Of a stretch of 49,100 nt of DNA, positions 16,871-25,768 are shown piece after piece (position 1 is the stretch's first letter; every line of letters begins with the position of its first letter). This DNA is from Bradyrhizobium valentinum (GTDB lineage: Bacteria > Pseudomonadota > Alphaproteobacteria > Rhizobiales > Xanthobacteraceae). Below the pieces are notes generated by a model, which worked only from the letters and a program-made list of their open reading frames with translations, ran no database searches and had not been told where the DNA came from. The position numbers were made by a program, and so were the translations under genes. The stretch covers positions 6,937 to 56,036 of the forward strand of contig NZ_LLXX01000136.1 of assembly GCF_001440405.1 (NCBI RefSeq), in the 5' to 3' direction.

Positions 16871-19008
16871 ACCAGCAGGCGCCCGATCCTTCGCCCCCCA
16901 AATTGCCCGTCAGTCTTGCGGCCAACCCGAGGCTGTCGTCATGGCTGAAATTCTCAAGCGACGGACAGGTGGCGGTCTCGCCGGGCAAGGTGGAGATCGG
17001 GCAAGGCATCGTGACGGCGCTGGCGCAGATCGCCGCTGACGAGCTCGATATCGATTTGTCGCGCGTGCAGATGGTCCGCGCATCGACCACCGCCAGCCCC
17101 AACGAGGGCGTAACTTCGGGCAGCCTTTCCATCCAGCAGTCGGGACGCGCGCTACGCCATGCCTGCGCCGAAGTTCGCCGGATCTTTCTTCAGCAGGCGG
17201 CAGAACGGCTGGGCGTCGGCGTCGACGCGCTCGATGTCGAGGACGGCACCATTTCGGGTCCCGGCAATGTCAGGACAAGCTATTGGGAGCTTGCCGACGA
17301 CGTCTCGCTCGATCGCGATGCCACGCCGGGCGTCACGCCAAAAGCCGTAACGAGCCGGACACTGGCCGGCCATTCGGTCCAGCGGGTCGACATTCCCGAC
17401 AAGGTATTGGGCCGGCCGCGATTCATCCATGATCAGGCGTTACCGGGCATGCTGCACGGCCGCGTGCTGCGTCCGGAGGATGCGCGGGCGAGGCTTTTGG
17501 AATTGAGAGAGGACGGCGCCCGCGCGGTGGCCGGTCTCGTCGCCATCGTGCGTGATGGCAGTTTCACGGGCGTCGTCAGCGAGACCGAACCTGGTGCGGA
17601 GCTGGCCGTTCAAGCCTTGCGTAAGGGCGCGACCTGGTCTGATGGCGATCTCCTTCCCGACGAGGGTGACCTGCCTTCATTCTTGAAATCCCAGCCGGCG
17701 GAATCGACGATCATCGACAAGAAAACGGCAACGTCACCTGGCGCTGCGGCGCGAACCATCAGACGGCAATATACCCGTCCCTATATTGCCCACGCGTCGA
17801 TCGCGCCGTCCTGTGCGATGGCGCAGTGGGAGGGCGACCGCATTCATGTCTGGACCCACAGCCAGGGCGTTTATCTCCTGCGCGCCGATCTGGCGCTGGT
17901 TCTCAAACTGCCGGTCGAGAACATCACCGTTGAGCATATGGAAGGTGCCGGCTGCTACGGGCATAATGCCGCCGACGACGTTGCGCTCGATGCCGTGCTG
18001 CTCGCCAAAGCCGCCGGCGGCAGGCCGGTGCGGGTGCAGTGGTCGCGGCAAGGCGAGATGTCGGATGCTCCCTTTGGGGCGGCGATGGCGATCGAGATTG
18101 AGGCCGACCTGGATGCGCAGGGAGAAATCGTCGGCTGGCGGCACGCGATCTGGAGCAACGGCCATGCGGCGCGGCCGGGGCGCGCGGCGCAGCCCGCCTT
18201 GCTGGCAGGCTTCGAACTGGCAAATCCTTTTCCGCGCATGATCTCGACCAATCCGCCGCAGGCCAATGGCGGCGGCGGTGACCGCAACTCCATCCCGCTC
18301 TATGATTTTCCGTCCTGGCAGATTGAAAGCCATCGTCTGACGACGATGCCTATCCGCACCTCGGCGCTGCGGACGCTGGGTGCGCAGGGCAACGTGTTTG
18401 CGATCGAATCCTTCATCGACGAACTTGCCGCCGAGCGTGGAGAAGATCCGGTCGCGTTTCGGCTGCGTCACCTGCGGGATGAGCGGGCCAAGGATGTCAT
18501 CCGTGCTGCAGCCACGCGCGCCCGATGGAAGCCCGAGAAACAACCCGGCATCGGGCATGGTATCGGCTTTGCCCGCTACAAGAATACCGGCGCCTATTGC
18601 GCTGCGATCGCCGAGATCGAGAGCGCCGAGGAAATCAGCGTCAGAAAGCTGACGCTCGCGGTCGATGTTGGCGAGACCATCAATCCGGACGGCGTCATCA
18701 ACCAGATCGAGGGCGGCGCCATCCAGGCCACAAGCTGGGTGTTGAAGGAACGCGTCCGCTTCGACCATCGGCGCATCACCAGCACGAATTGGACGGAATA
18801 TCCGATCCTGCGCTTCAGCGAAGTGCCCGATGTCGAGGTTGAGATCATCCAGCGTCCGGATATTGACCCGGTCGGCGCCGGCGAGGCTGCCCATGGCCCG
18901 GTTACTGCGGCCATCGCCAACGCGGTTTTCGACGCGCTCGGCGTGCGGGTGCGTCATCTTCCGGTCACGCGCGACAGCATCATCGCCGCGATGGAATTGA
19001 CCTCATGA
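16867..19008 (+). CDS. Molybdopterin-binding subunit of the second XDH-family hydroxylase (IorB-like order, cytoplasmic)
   Basis: A 713-residue protein. Its domain order differs from CoxL: a Mo-cofactor segment comes first (KVEIGQGIVTALAQIAADEL, about 38-57), then the a/b-hammerhead (about 175-270), then the main cofactor domains with THSQGVYLLRADLA, GAGCYGHNAADD and SALRTLGAQGN. The C-terminal GAGEAAHGPV supplies the catalytic Glu. This order is known from isoquinoline 1-oxidoreductase (IorB)-type enzymes. Unlike the neighbouring operon's enzyme it has no Tat signal, so a cytoplasmic location is expected. It overlaps both neighbours by 4 bp. Candidate role: hydroxylation of a ring carbon next to nitrogen; substrate not known. 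Confidence 0.92.
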   Translation: MNQQAPDPSPPKLPVSLAANPRLSSWLKFSSDGQVAVSPGKVEIGQGIVTALAQIAADELDIDLSRVQMVRASTTASPNEGVTSGSLSIQQSGRALRHACAEVRRIFLQQAAERLGVGVDALDVEDGTISGPGNVRTSYWELADDVSLDRDATPGVTPKAVTSRTLAGHSVQRVDIPDKVLGRPRFIHDQALPGMLHGRVLRPEDARARLLELREDGARAVAGLVAIVRDGSFTGVVSETEPGAELAVQALRKGATWSDGDLLPDEGDLPSFLKSQPAESTIIDKKTATSPGAAARTIRRQYTRPYIAHASIAPSCAMAQWEGDRIHVWTHSQGVYLLRADLALVLKLPVENITVEHMEGAGCYGHNAADDVALDAVLLAKAAGGRPVRVQWSRQGEMSDAPFGAAMAIEIEADLDAQGEIVGWRHAIWSNGHAARPGRAAQPALLAGFELANPFPRMISTNPPQANGGGGDRNSIPLYDFPSWQIESHRLTTMPIRTSALRTLGAQGNVFAIESFIDELAAERGEDPVAFRLRHLRDERAKDVIRAAATRARWKPEKQPGIGHGIGFARYKNTGAYCAAIAEIESAEEISVRKLTLAVDVGETINPDGVINQIEGGAIQATSWVLKERVRFDHRRITSTNWTEYPILRFSEVPDVEVEIIQRPDIDPVGAGEAAHGPVTAAIANAVFDALGVRVRHLPVTRDSIIAAMELTS

Positions 19009-19712
19009 GCAGCCTGAACATCCTGAGCGGCGGCGCCGCACAGGGCCTGGTCGGAAGCCTGACGCCGGCTTTCAAGGCCCATACCGGATTCGATATCGCA
19101 GGCGAGTTTGGCGCGGTCGGCGCCATGGCCGACAAATTGCGCAAGGGCACGCCGGCTGACATCGTCATCTTGACCGCGGCGCTTCTCGCTAAACTGGCGC
19201 AGGAGAAGCTGGTTGCCGCCAGTTCGATCGCCGATGTCGGCCTGGTCGAAACCGCCCTCGCCGTTCGTACCGGCGATCCCCAGGCCGCCGTCAGCGATGC
19301 CGCTGATTTGCGCGAGGTCTTGCTGGCCTCCGATTCGATCTTCGTGCCGGATATCAAGGCGTCGACGGCCGGAATTCACGTTGCAAATGTCCTTCAGCAG
19401 CTCGGCATCGCCGCTGAGGTTGCCGCCCGCCTCAGGATCTTTCCGAATGGCGCGATGGCGATGCGCGAACTGGCGGCGTCCGAGGTGCCGAGACCGATCG
19501 GGTGCACGCAGTCGACCGAGATCATCAGCACTAAGGGCGTGACCTTGTCCGGTTCACTGCCGCCGGGCTGCGAACTCGCAACCATGTATACGGCGGGTAT
19601 CACGACCGCCGCCGCCCACCCGCAACAAGCCCAGGAGCTGATCGACTTGTTGATCGGCGCCGGACAACATGAGCAGCGCAAACGCGCCGGCTTCATCGGC
19701 GGACAAGGCTAG
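19005..19712 (+). CDS. ModA-like (molybdate-type) solute-binding-fold protein without signal peptide
   Basis: A 235-residue protein with the family layout of molybdate-binding ModA: LNILSGGAAQGLVGSLTPAF at the N-terminus, GTPADIVILT, and late MYTAGITTAAAHPQQAQELI. True ModA proteins begin with a Sec signal; here the mature-like fold begins at residue 4 after MSS, so the protein should stay in the cytoplasm. The ATG overlaps the stop of the molybdopterin subunit (ATGA), meaning translational coupling with a molybdoenzyme. No ModB or ModC is nearby. It could bind a ligand or serve the enzyme's assembly or sensing rather than transport. Some relatives are simply annotated as ABC binding proteins. 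Confidence 0.85.
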   Translation: MSSLNILSGGAAQGLVGSLTPAFKAHTGFDIAGEFGAVGAMADKLRKGTPADIVILTAALLAKLAQEKLVAASSIADVGLVETALAVRTGDPQAAVSDAADLREVLLASDSIFVPDIKASTAGIHVANVLQQLGIAAEVAARLRIFPNGAMAMRELAASEVPRPIGCTQSTEIISTKGVTLSGSLPPGCELATMYTAGITTAAAHPQQAQELIDLLIGAGQHEQRKRAGFIGGQG

Positions 19713-19789
19713 GCGCCAGCGCACGGTCCAACTCGTGGGCAAGTCTTGCGGTCGCACGCGCCAAACCGGTGCGCAGCACGATTTTTGGT

Positions 19790-19836
19790 TTGTCAAAGCC
19801 AATTCATATACTAATATATTAATCGAGGAAGCAGCC
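19790..19836 (+). promoter_or_regulatory. Putative promoter and operator of the GntR regulator gene
   Basis: TTGTCA (19790-19795) and TAATAT (19812-19817) are separated by 16 bp, a plausible sigma-70 pair. The -10 lies inside ATATACTAATATAT (19806-19819), an inverted repeat with arms ATATA and TATAT, in DNA far more AT-rich than its surroundings. GAGGAAG (19825-19831) is the ribosome-binding site. GntR regulators often bind such short AT-rich palindromes, so autorepression is a reasonable inference. Confidence 0.5.
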
Positions 19837-20580
19837 ATGCCCGCCCGCGCATCGAAAAAGACGGATTCAACGGTTCGCCGAATTGCCGCCGGCACTCGCC
19901 GCAGCGGCAGACCGCGTACAGCCACGGCAGCGTCCAGGATCTATTCCGATCTTCGGATCGAGCTGGTGTCGCTGCAGCGCCGCCCCGGCGAAGCGATCTC
20001 GGAGGCGCAGATCGCGCTCTCCTACGGGGTGAGCCGCACTCCCGTTCGCGAGGCCATACTCAAATTATCGGATGAAGGCCTGCTGGAGGTCTATCCCCAG
20101 TCCGGCATCTTCGTTTCGCGCATTCCGGTCGCAGCACTCCCCGAAGCCATCATCATCCGCAAGGCGCTGGAGGAGACTACCGCGCGGCTCGCCGCAGAAC
20201 GCGCGACGTCGAGCCAAATACTGGCGCTGCGGTCGATCCTGGAACGACAGCGCGAGGCCAGCGCTGCCGGAGACAGCGACACATTCCATCAGGCCGATGA
20301 AATGTTTCATGCTACAGTCGCCGATGTCGCCGGGTATCCCGGAATCTGGAAATATATCCAGCAGGTGAAGATTCACGTCGATCGCTATCGCCGGCTAACC
20401 CTGCCCCAGCGCGGGCGGATCGCAAAGGTGATTGTCGAACACGAGGCCGTGCTGACCGCGATCGAGGCGCATGACGCGGAGGGCGCAAGGCGGGCGATGG
20501 AAATCCACCTCGAGAGCCTTCTCGAGAACATCTCGGCTACTCAACATATCTATCCGGAGTACTTCGACGAGCGACCCTAG
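19837..20580 (+). CDS. GntR-family transcriptional regulator (FCD domain)
   Basis: A 247-residue regulator. A basic N-terminal tail (about 1-30) precedes a winged helix-turn-helix with SYGVSRTPVREAILKLSDEG (about 70-89), followed by a FCD ligand domain (about 110-235) whose histidines, for example in FHQADEMFH and IVEHEAVL, usually hold a metal that contacts a carboxylate ligand. The ATG at 19837 is chosen for the GAGGAAG upstream; the frame is open further upstream but overlaps the previous gene. It lies between the hydroxylase unit and the TRAP transporter genes and probably controls one or both in response to the compound they handle. Confidence 0.93.
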   Translation: MPARASKKTDSTVRRIAAGTRRSGRPRTATAASRIYSDLRIELVSLQRRPGEAISEAQIALSYGVSRTPVREAILKLSDEGLLEVYPQSGIFVSRIPVAALPEAIIIRKALEETTARLAAERATSSQILALRSILERQREASAAGDSDTFHQADEMFHATVADVAGYPGIWKYIQQVKIHVDRYRRLTLPQRGRIAKVIVEHEAVLTAIEAHDAEGARRAMEIHLESLLENISATQHIYPEYFDERP

Positions 20581-20627
20581 AGTTCGAAAAGCCCACAAAA
20601 CGATAAAACAACATCAGGAGGAACAAC

Positions 20628-21629
20628 ATGAAACGCCGCGACTTCATCAAGCTAAGCGCAGGGCTCGGGGCCACAATGGCGACCACGACGCCGCTGTCAT
20701 CCGCATTTGCGCAAACGAAAATGGTGCTGAAGGCATCAGACGTTCATCCACTGGGCTATCCAACGGTCGAAGCCGTCGTCCGAATGGGCAAGAAGCTGGA
20801 AACCGCCACCAACGGCCGGCTGACGATCCAGATGTTCCCCTCGATGCAACTCGGCGGCGAAAAGGAAATGATCGAGCAGGCCCAGCTCGGCGCGCTGCAG
20901 ATCGCCCGTATTTCGGTCGGCGCCGTCGGCCCCGTCGTGGACGACGTCAACGTTTTCAACATGCCCTTCGTCTTCCGTAACTCCAAACATATGGAGAAAG
21001 TCATCGATGGCGAAATCGGCGACGAATTGCTGGCGAAGATCTCCGCCAACGAAAAGACCGGCCTGATCGCGCTGTGCTGGATGAACGCCGGCTCGCGTAA
21101 CGTCTACAACAACAAGCGGCCGATCCGGACCATGGCCGACCTCAAGGGCCTCAAGGTCCGCATGATGGGCAATCCGCTCTTCGTCGATACCATGAACGCG
21201 TTGGGCGGCAACGGCGTCGCCTTGGGCTTCGATCAGGTTTTCAGTTCGATGCAGACAGGCGTGGTCGACGGCGCGGAGAACAATCCGCCATCATTCATTG
21301 CGCAGAACCATTATCAGGTGGCCAAGTATTTTACGATGACCGAGCACCTGATCATTCCGGAGCTTTTGGTGTTCTCACGCATCTCCTGGCAAAAACTGTC
21401 GCCGGAAGATCAAGCGCTGATCAAGAAACTTTCGAAGGAAGCGCAGGCTGAGCAGCGCGTGCTCTGGTATGAAGCGGAGAACGCGGCCATCGAAAAGATG
21501 AAGGCGGCGGGCACCGAGATCATCACGGACATCGACAAGAAGCCGTTCCAGGAGGCCGTCAAACCGGTCTGGGACAAGTATGGCGCGAAATACGCGACCA
21601 TGGTCAAGCGTATCGAAGCGGTGAACTAG
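20628..21629 (+). CDS. dctP: TRAP transporter solute-binding protein (DctP family)
   Basis: A 333-residue periplasmic binding protein of the DctP family. The N-terminus MKRRDFIKLSAGLGA resembles a Tat signal, with an AFAQ cleavage site near residue 27. The GLKVRMMGNPLFVDTMNALG block carries the Arg that typically binds the ligand carboxylate. A perfect AGGAGG sits 6 bp before the ATG, predicting strong translation. It is followed by its small and large membrane subunits. The ligand is expected to be an organic acid; the exact acid cannot be read from sequence. Confidence 0.95.
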   Translation: MKRRDFIKLSAGLGATMATTTPLSSAFAQTKMVLKASDVHPLGYPTVEAVVRMGKKLETATNGRLTIQMFPSMQLGGEKEMIEQAQLGALQIARISVGAVGPVVDDVNVFNMPFVFRNSKHMEKVIDGEIGDELLAKISANEKTGLIALCWMNAGSRNVYNNKRPIRTMADLKGLKVRMMGNPLFVDTMNALGGNGVALGFDQVFSSMQTGVVDGAENNPPSFIAQNHYQVAKYFTMTEHLIIPELLVFSRISWQKLSPEDQALIKKLSKEAQAEQRVLWYEAENAAIEKMKAAGTEIITDIDKKPFQEAVKPVWDKYGAKYATMVKRIEAVN

Positions 21630-21650
21630 CGCCAGGCTCGCGGTTGGCGA

Positions 21651-21678
21651 GTGGCCGGACGACGTCCGTTCCGGCCAC
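21651..21678 (+). promoter_or_regulatory. Intra-operon stem-loop between TRAP binding-protein and small-permease genes
   Basis: GTGGCCGGA and TCCGGCCAC form a perfect 9 bp stem with a 10 nt loop, 22 bp after the dctP stop. No T-run follows, so it is not a standard terminator. Hairpins at this place often protect the upstream mRNA or cause partial stopping, giving more binding protein than permease. Confidence 0.5.
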
Positions 21679-21728
21679 CCTTCCGAGCTGCCAAAGCGAT
21701 TTGACGCGCCGTTATTCTCGAGGTCAAA

Positions 21729-22250
21729 ATGTCCAATTCTGCGGCCGGAATTTTTCGGCGTGTGAACGATGCGGTTTACTGGACCGGCGCCGTGATCGCC
21801 TGCGTGGCGCTCGTGCTGGTCTCTGCGGTGATTCCATGGGCCGTCTATACCCGCTATATCCTCAACAGCGCCTCGTCATGGCCCGAGCCGATGGCCGTGC
21901 TGCTCACTGTCGGCATCACCTTCATCGGCTCGGCCAACTGCTATCGCCAGCGCATCCACATGAACATGACGGTGGGTACCGACTTGCTGCCGCCACTGCT
22001 GCGACGCGCTTCGCTGTTCCTCAGCGAAATATTGATGGGCGTGATTGCCATCTTCATGGTCGTTTGGGGATTGCGGCTCGTTCATACCACCTGGGATAAC
22101 TCGGTGGACGAATTTCCGTGGCTTTCGGTCGGCATCACCTATCTGCCGATCGTGGTCAGCGGCGCCATGATGCTGCTGTTCGTCGTCGAGCGCCTGACCA
22201 TCGGGCCACCGTCGCGCGACGGCAGTGACGCTCACATACCGGTCGAGTAA
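21729..22250 (+). CDS. dctQ: TRAP transporter small membrane subunit (DctQ family)
   Basis: A 173-residue protein with four hydrophobic segments (about 15-40, 55-75, 95-118 and 135-158), the expected topology for DctQ. The characteristic conserved block is WPEPMAVLLTVGITFIGSA in segment two. It bridges the binding protein and the large permease in the inner membrane. The gene starts 99 bp after dctP and ends 5 bp before the large subunit gene. Confidence 0.93.
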   Translation: MSNSAAGIFRRVNDAVYWTGAVIACVALVLVSAVIPWAVYTRYILNSASSWPEPMAVLLTVGITFIGSANCYRQRIHMNMTVGTDLLPPLLRRASLFLSEILMGVIAIFMVVWGLRLVHTTWDNSVDEFPWLSVGITYLPIVVSGAMMLLFVVERLTIGPPSRDGSDAHIPVE

Positions 22251-22255
22251 TTGCC

Positions 22256-23545
22256 ATGGATATCGCGGTTCTGCTTCTTAGCATGTGCTTCTTCTTTGCG
22301 ATCGGCATGCCGATCGCTTATGCGCTGGCGCTGTCCTCGCTGGTCGGCGCGCTCTGGATCGACTTGCCGGTCGGCGCCGTCATGCAGCAATTTGCCAGCG
22401 GCGTCGGGAAGGTCTCGATGTTGACCATCCCGTTCTTCGTGCTGGCGGGCGCTATCATGGCCGAGGGCGGCATGGCCAAGCGGCTGGTCGACTTTGCAGC
22501 CGTGGTCGTCGGGTTCACGCGCATGCGGGGCGGCCTCTCACAGGTCAACATTCTCGCGACCACGATCATGAGTGGCATCTCGGGATCGTCGGTTGCCGAC
22601 ACGTCCGCGATCGGTTCGGTGATGATCCCCCAGATGGCCGCCAAAGGCTATCCGCGGGTGTTCGCAACCAATGTAACCATCAGCGCTTCGCTGCAGGCCA
22701 TCATCATTCCGCCGAGCCATAACTCGGTGATCTACTCGCTGGCGACCGGCGGCGTGGTGTCGATTACCAGCCTGTTCCTGGCCGGCGTGCTCCCCGGCCT
22801 GCTGCTCGGCTTTTCGCTGATGGTGCTCTGCCTGTTCTACGCCTATCGCGACAAGCATCCCAAGGGCGAGCCCGTGCCGATCCGGCAGGCGATCAAGATG
22901 CTCGGTGACGCCGTATGGGGAATCGTGACGCTGGTCATCGTTCTCGGCGGCATCCTCACCGGCGTCTTCACGCCGATCGAAGCGGGTGCGGTCGCCTGCG
23001 TCTGGGCGTTCTTGGTCACCATGTTCATCTATCGCGACTACAAATGGTCCGAACTGCCGCTACTAGTCTACAAGACGCTGCAGACCGTGGCGATGGTGCT
23101 GACGCTGGTGGCCACCGCATCATGCTTCGGCTATGTCGCCGCGCTGATGCAGATGCCGGCAAAGATGACCGAATTCTTCGTTGCCATATCCGCCAACAAA
23201 TACGTGCTGCTGATGTGGCTGAACATCATGCTGCTGGTGCTTGGAACGGCGCTCGATCTCGCGCCCTTGCTGCTGATCTGCACCCCGATCCTGTTGCCGG
23301 TCGTGAAGAGCTTCGGCATCGATCCCGTCCACTTCGGCATCGTTATGCTGCTCAATCTCGGCATCGGCCTCTTGACGCCGCCAGTCGGAACGACGTTGTT
23401 CGTCGGGTGCGCCATCGGCAAGGTTTCGGTCGATGAGGTGATGCGCGGCATCTGGCCATTCTACTATGTGATGTTTACGGTGCTGATGATCGTAACCTAC
23501 GTGCCCTGGCTGTCGTTGGCGCTGCCGAGGATGTTCGGGTTCTAG
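22256..23545 (+). CDS. dctM: TRAP transporter large permease (DctM family)
   Basis: A 429-residue integral membrane protein with about 12 predicted segments, the normal size and topology of DctM. Conserved motifs include LTIPFFVLAGAIMAEGGMA near residue 60, TTIMSGISGSSVADTSAIG near 105 and LNLGIGLLTPPVGTTLF near 370. It is the ion-coupled channel subunit, using a sodium or proton gradient for solute uptake. The last gene of the TRAP unit; the cyclase-family gene starts 35 bp later and is likely co-transcribed. Confidence 0.95.
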   Translation: MDIAVLLLSMCFFFAIGMPIAYALALSSLVGALWIDLPVGAVMQQFASGVGKVSMLTIPFFVLAGAIMAEGGMAKRLVDFAAVVVGFTRMRGGLSQVNILATTIMSGISGSSVADTSAIGSVMIPQMAAKGYPRVFATNVTISASLQAIIIPPSHNSVIYSLATGGVVSITSLFLAGVLPGLLLGFSLMVLCLFYAYRDKHPKGEPVPIRQAIKMLGDAVWGIVTLVIVLGGILTGVFTPIEAGAVACVWAFLVTMFIYRDYKWSELPLLVYKTLQTVAMVLTLVATASCFGYVAALMQMPAKMTEFFVAISANKYVLLMWLNIMLLVLGTALDLAPLLLICTPILLPVVKSFGIDPVHFGIVMLLNLGIGLLTPPVGTTLFVGCAIGKVSVDEVMRGIWPFYYVMFTVLMIVTYVPWLSLALPRMFGF

Positions 23546-23580
23546 AACAGACGCCGCAGTTCGCGGCGGGGAGACTGCGC

Positions 23581-24267
23581 GTGAAGATCGTCGACCTCAG
23601 CCGAGAGCTCTATCATCGCACGCCAAGCTATCCCGGCCATCCTCCCGTCATGCATGGCGTCTGGAAGACCCACGAAGAATCCTTCGCCGAATCGGGAAAC
23701 GTGCACGGGCTGGCGTCGATGTTCATCTCCATGGTGGACCACGCCGGTACCCACATCGACGCGCCCAGACATTTCGGCAAAAACGGCATATCCATCGATG
23801 AGTATCCGCTCGAGAAATGCATCGTGCCGGGCATCTGCATCGACCTACGCCACATCGCACCTCGCGCCGAGATTACGCCCGCCGATCTCGAAGCGGCAGT
23901 GGCGAAGGCCGGCGTTCCGGTGCCGAAGGGCGGCACCGTCCTGCTCTGTACCGGTCACCACGAGCGTACATTCCCCCGCAAGGAATATTCGAGTGACAAT
24001 TCCGGCGTGAACGTCGCCGCCACCGAATGGCTGGCGCAGCAGGGCATCGTGCATTTCGGTATCGATTCGATGCGGCCGGGACCGGAGGGCAAGGTGAACG
24101 CCCTTGTCCACAAGGCCTGCCTCGACCTCGACATCACCCATATCGAGAGCCTGTGCAATCTCGAAGCGCTGCTTGGCCGCGGCCAATTCACCTTCATCGG
24201 CCTGCCGATGAAGTGGCGCGGCGGGACAGCTTCGCCGATCCGTGCGGTTGCGGTGTTTGATATGTAA
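23581..24267 (+). CDS. Cyclase-family metal hydrolase (kynurenine formamidase-like)
   Basis: A 228-residue protein of the cyclase/KynB family. The metal motif HxGTHxDxPxH is intact as HAGTHIDAPRH (H54, H58, D60, H64). Other conserved parts are VLLCTGHH and HFGIDSMRPGPEG. Members hydrolyse N-formyl or cyclic amide bonds, for example N-formylkynurenine or isatin. The GTG start follows GGGGAG; a small hairpin (arms CGCCGC and GCGGCG, 23552-23568) lies directly in front of that site and could affect translation. Being right after the TRAP genes, its substrate may be what the TRAP transporter imports or a downstream ring-opening intermediate. Confidence 0.9.
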   Translation: MKIVDLSRELYHRTPSYPGHPPVMHGVWKTHEESFAESGNVHGLASMFISMVDHAGTHIDAPRHFGKNGISIDEYPLEKCIVPGICIDLRHIAPRAEITPADLEAAVAKAGVPVPKGGTVLLCTGHHERTFPRKEYSSDNSGVNVAATEWLAQQGIVHFGIDSMRPGPEGKVNALVHKACLDLDITHIESLCNLEALLGRGQFTFIGLPMKWRGGTASPIRAVAVFDM

Positions 24268-24432
24268 ACGTCGGCAAGGCGGCATCAGGCCGGTTTATGG
24301 CTATCCTCCCCTTCCCGGCGTGTAGACGCGCCGTGAAAGCTTGCCTAAACTCGCGTCAATGGCGACCGACGCCGGCTAAAAACGGCGCGGATAATCGGGC
24401 GGGAACAGCCGCCGACATCAGGGGAGGAGCTC

Positions 24433-25740
24433 ATGGACCGTTCTTGGCGGACCAACTGTGCTATAATACTCGCAACCATCGCCACGACGTCGTTTACGCT
24501 GGCAGCCCCGCTATCTGCACAGGAAACCTTCAAGCTTGGCATCGTGACCTTCCTCTCCGGGCCGGCTGCGGATAGCTTTGGCGTTCCCGCCCGCAATGGC
24601 GCGCAATTCGTCATCGATCAACTGAATAAGGGTTCGGTGCCATCGCCCTACGAGAAAGTGGGATTCGGCGGCATGAAGATCGAGCCCGTCATCATTGACG
24701 AGAATGGCGGCGCCACCAAGCAGGTGCAGGAACTGCGCAATCTCTATCAGCGCGACAATGTCGACGTCGTGCTTGGCTATATCAGCTCAGGCGATTGCCT
24801 TGCGGTCGCGCCGATCGCAGAAGAGTTGAAAAAGATGCTGGTACTGATGGATTGCGGCACACCGCGCATCTTCGAGGAAGCCAAGTACAACTACGTGTTC
24901 CGTACCGCGGCCCATGCGGCGATGGATAACGTTGGCCTCGTCAGGTACATGAAGGCCAAGAATGTCAAGATGGACACGCTTTCGGCGATCAATCAGGACT
25001 ACGCTTGGGGCCAGGACAGCCGAGCCGACTTCGTCGCCGCCGCCCAACAGCTCTACCCCAACGTCAAGGTTCAGACGGACCTGCTACCCAAGTTCGGTGC
25101 AGGCCAGTACGGCACCGAAATTTCCGCGCTGGTAGGCGCCGGCTCCGATGTGGTCTATTCGAGCCTGTGGGGCGGCGACCTGCAGGCCTTCGTCCTGCAA
25201 TCGGTTCCCCGCGGGCTGTCGAAGCGTAGCCAGTTGGTGCTCAGCGCCGCCGATCACGTGCTGCCGCCGCTCGGCGACAAGATGCCCGATGGCACCATCA
25301 TCGGTGCGCGCGGCGCCTACGGCCTGATGTCGCAGAAGTCGCCGCTGAACGATTGGCTGTTCAAGGGATACGAGGCTGCCAATGGCGTCTATCCGGTCCA
25401 AGCCGCCTATCGCATTACGCAGTCGATCCTCGGATTGAAGGCTGCGGTTGAAAAGGCCATGAGCAAGAACGGCGGCAAGAAGCCTTCGACCGATGAAATG
25501 GTCGCGGCAATGACCGGCCTGGAGTGGCCGTCGCCTGGTGGACTCATTCAGATGAAGCTCGCCGATGGCCATCAGGCGATCCAGCCGATCGCCATCAGCC
25601 GCACCAAGTACAATCCGGATCTCAAGCGGGTCGAGCTGGTCGATATCCAGTACTTCGCTGCCGAATGCGTCAACCCGCCCCCGGGCGTGAAGTCGATCGA
25701 CTGGATCAAAGGCGGCATGCAGGGCGCCAAGTGCAACTAG
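24433..25740 (+). CDS. Liv-type ABC transporter substrate-binding protein
   Basis: A 435-residue periplasmic binding protein with a Sec signal (about 1-30, ending near LSAQ) and the type-I fold start TFKLGIVTFLSGPAADSFG. Internal blocks DVVLGYISSGDCLAVAPIAE and AINQDYAWGQDSRADF belong to the branched-chain-amino-acid/amide group. GAGGAG lies just before the ATG, and 165 bp of upstream non-coding sequence may hold a promoter. It is followed by a terminator-like hairpin and then two permeases and two ATPases. Substrates for this wide family include amides, urea and aromatic acids as well as amino acids. Confidence 0.94.
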   Translation: MDRSWRTNCAIILATIATTSFTLAAPLSAQETFKLGIVTFLSGPAADSFGVPARNGAQFVIDQLNKGSVPSPYEKVGFGGMKIEPVIIDENGGATKQVQELRNLYQRDNVDVVLGYISSGDCLAVAPIAEELKKMLVLMDCGTPRIFEEAKYNYVFRTAAHAAMDNVGLVRYMKAKNVKMDTLSAINQDYAWGQDSRADFVAAAQQLYPNVKVQTDLLPKFGAGQYGTEISALVGAGSDVVYSSLWGGDLQAFVLQSVPRGLSKRSQLVLSAADHVLPPLGDKMPDGTIIGARGAYGLMSQKSPLNDWLFKGYEAANGVYPVQAAYRITQSILGLKAAVEKAMSKNGGKKPSTDEMVAAMTGLEWPSPGGLIQMKLADGHQAIQPIAISRTKYNPDLKRVELVDIQYFAAECVNPPPGVKSIDWIKGGMQGAKCN

Positions 25741-25768
25741 GCCGCACTGGTATCCAATGAGCGCACAC

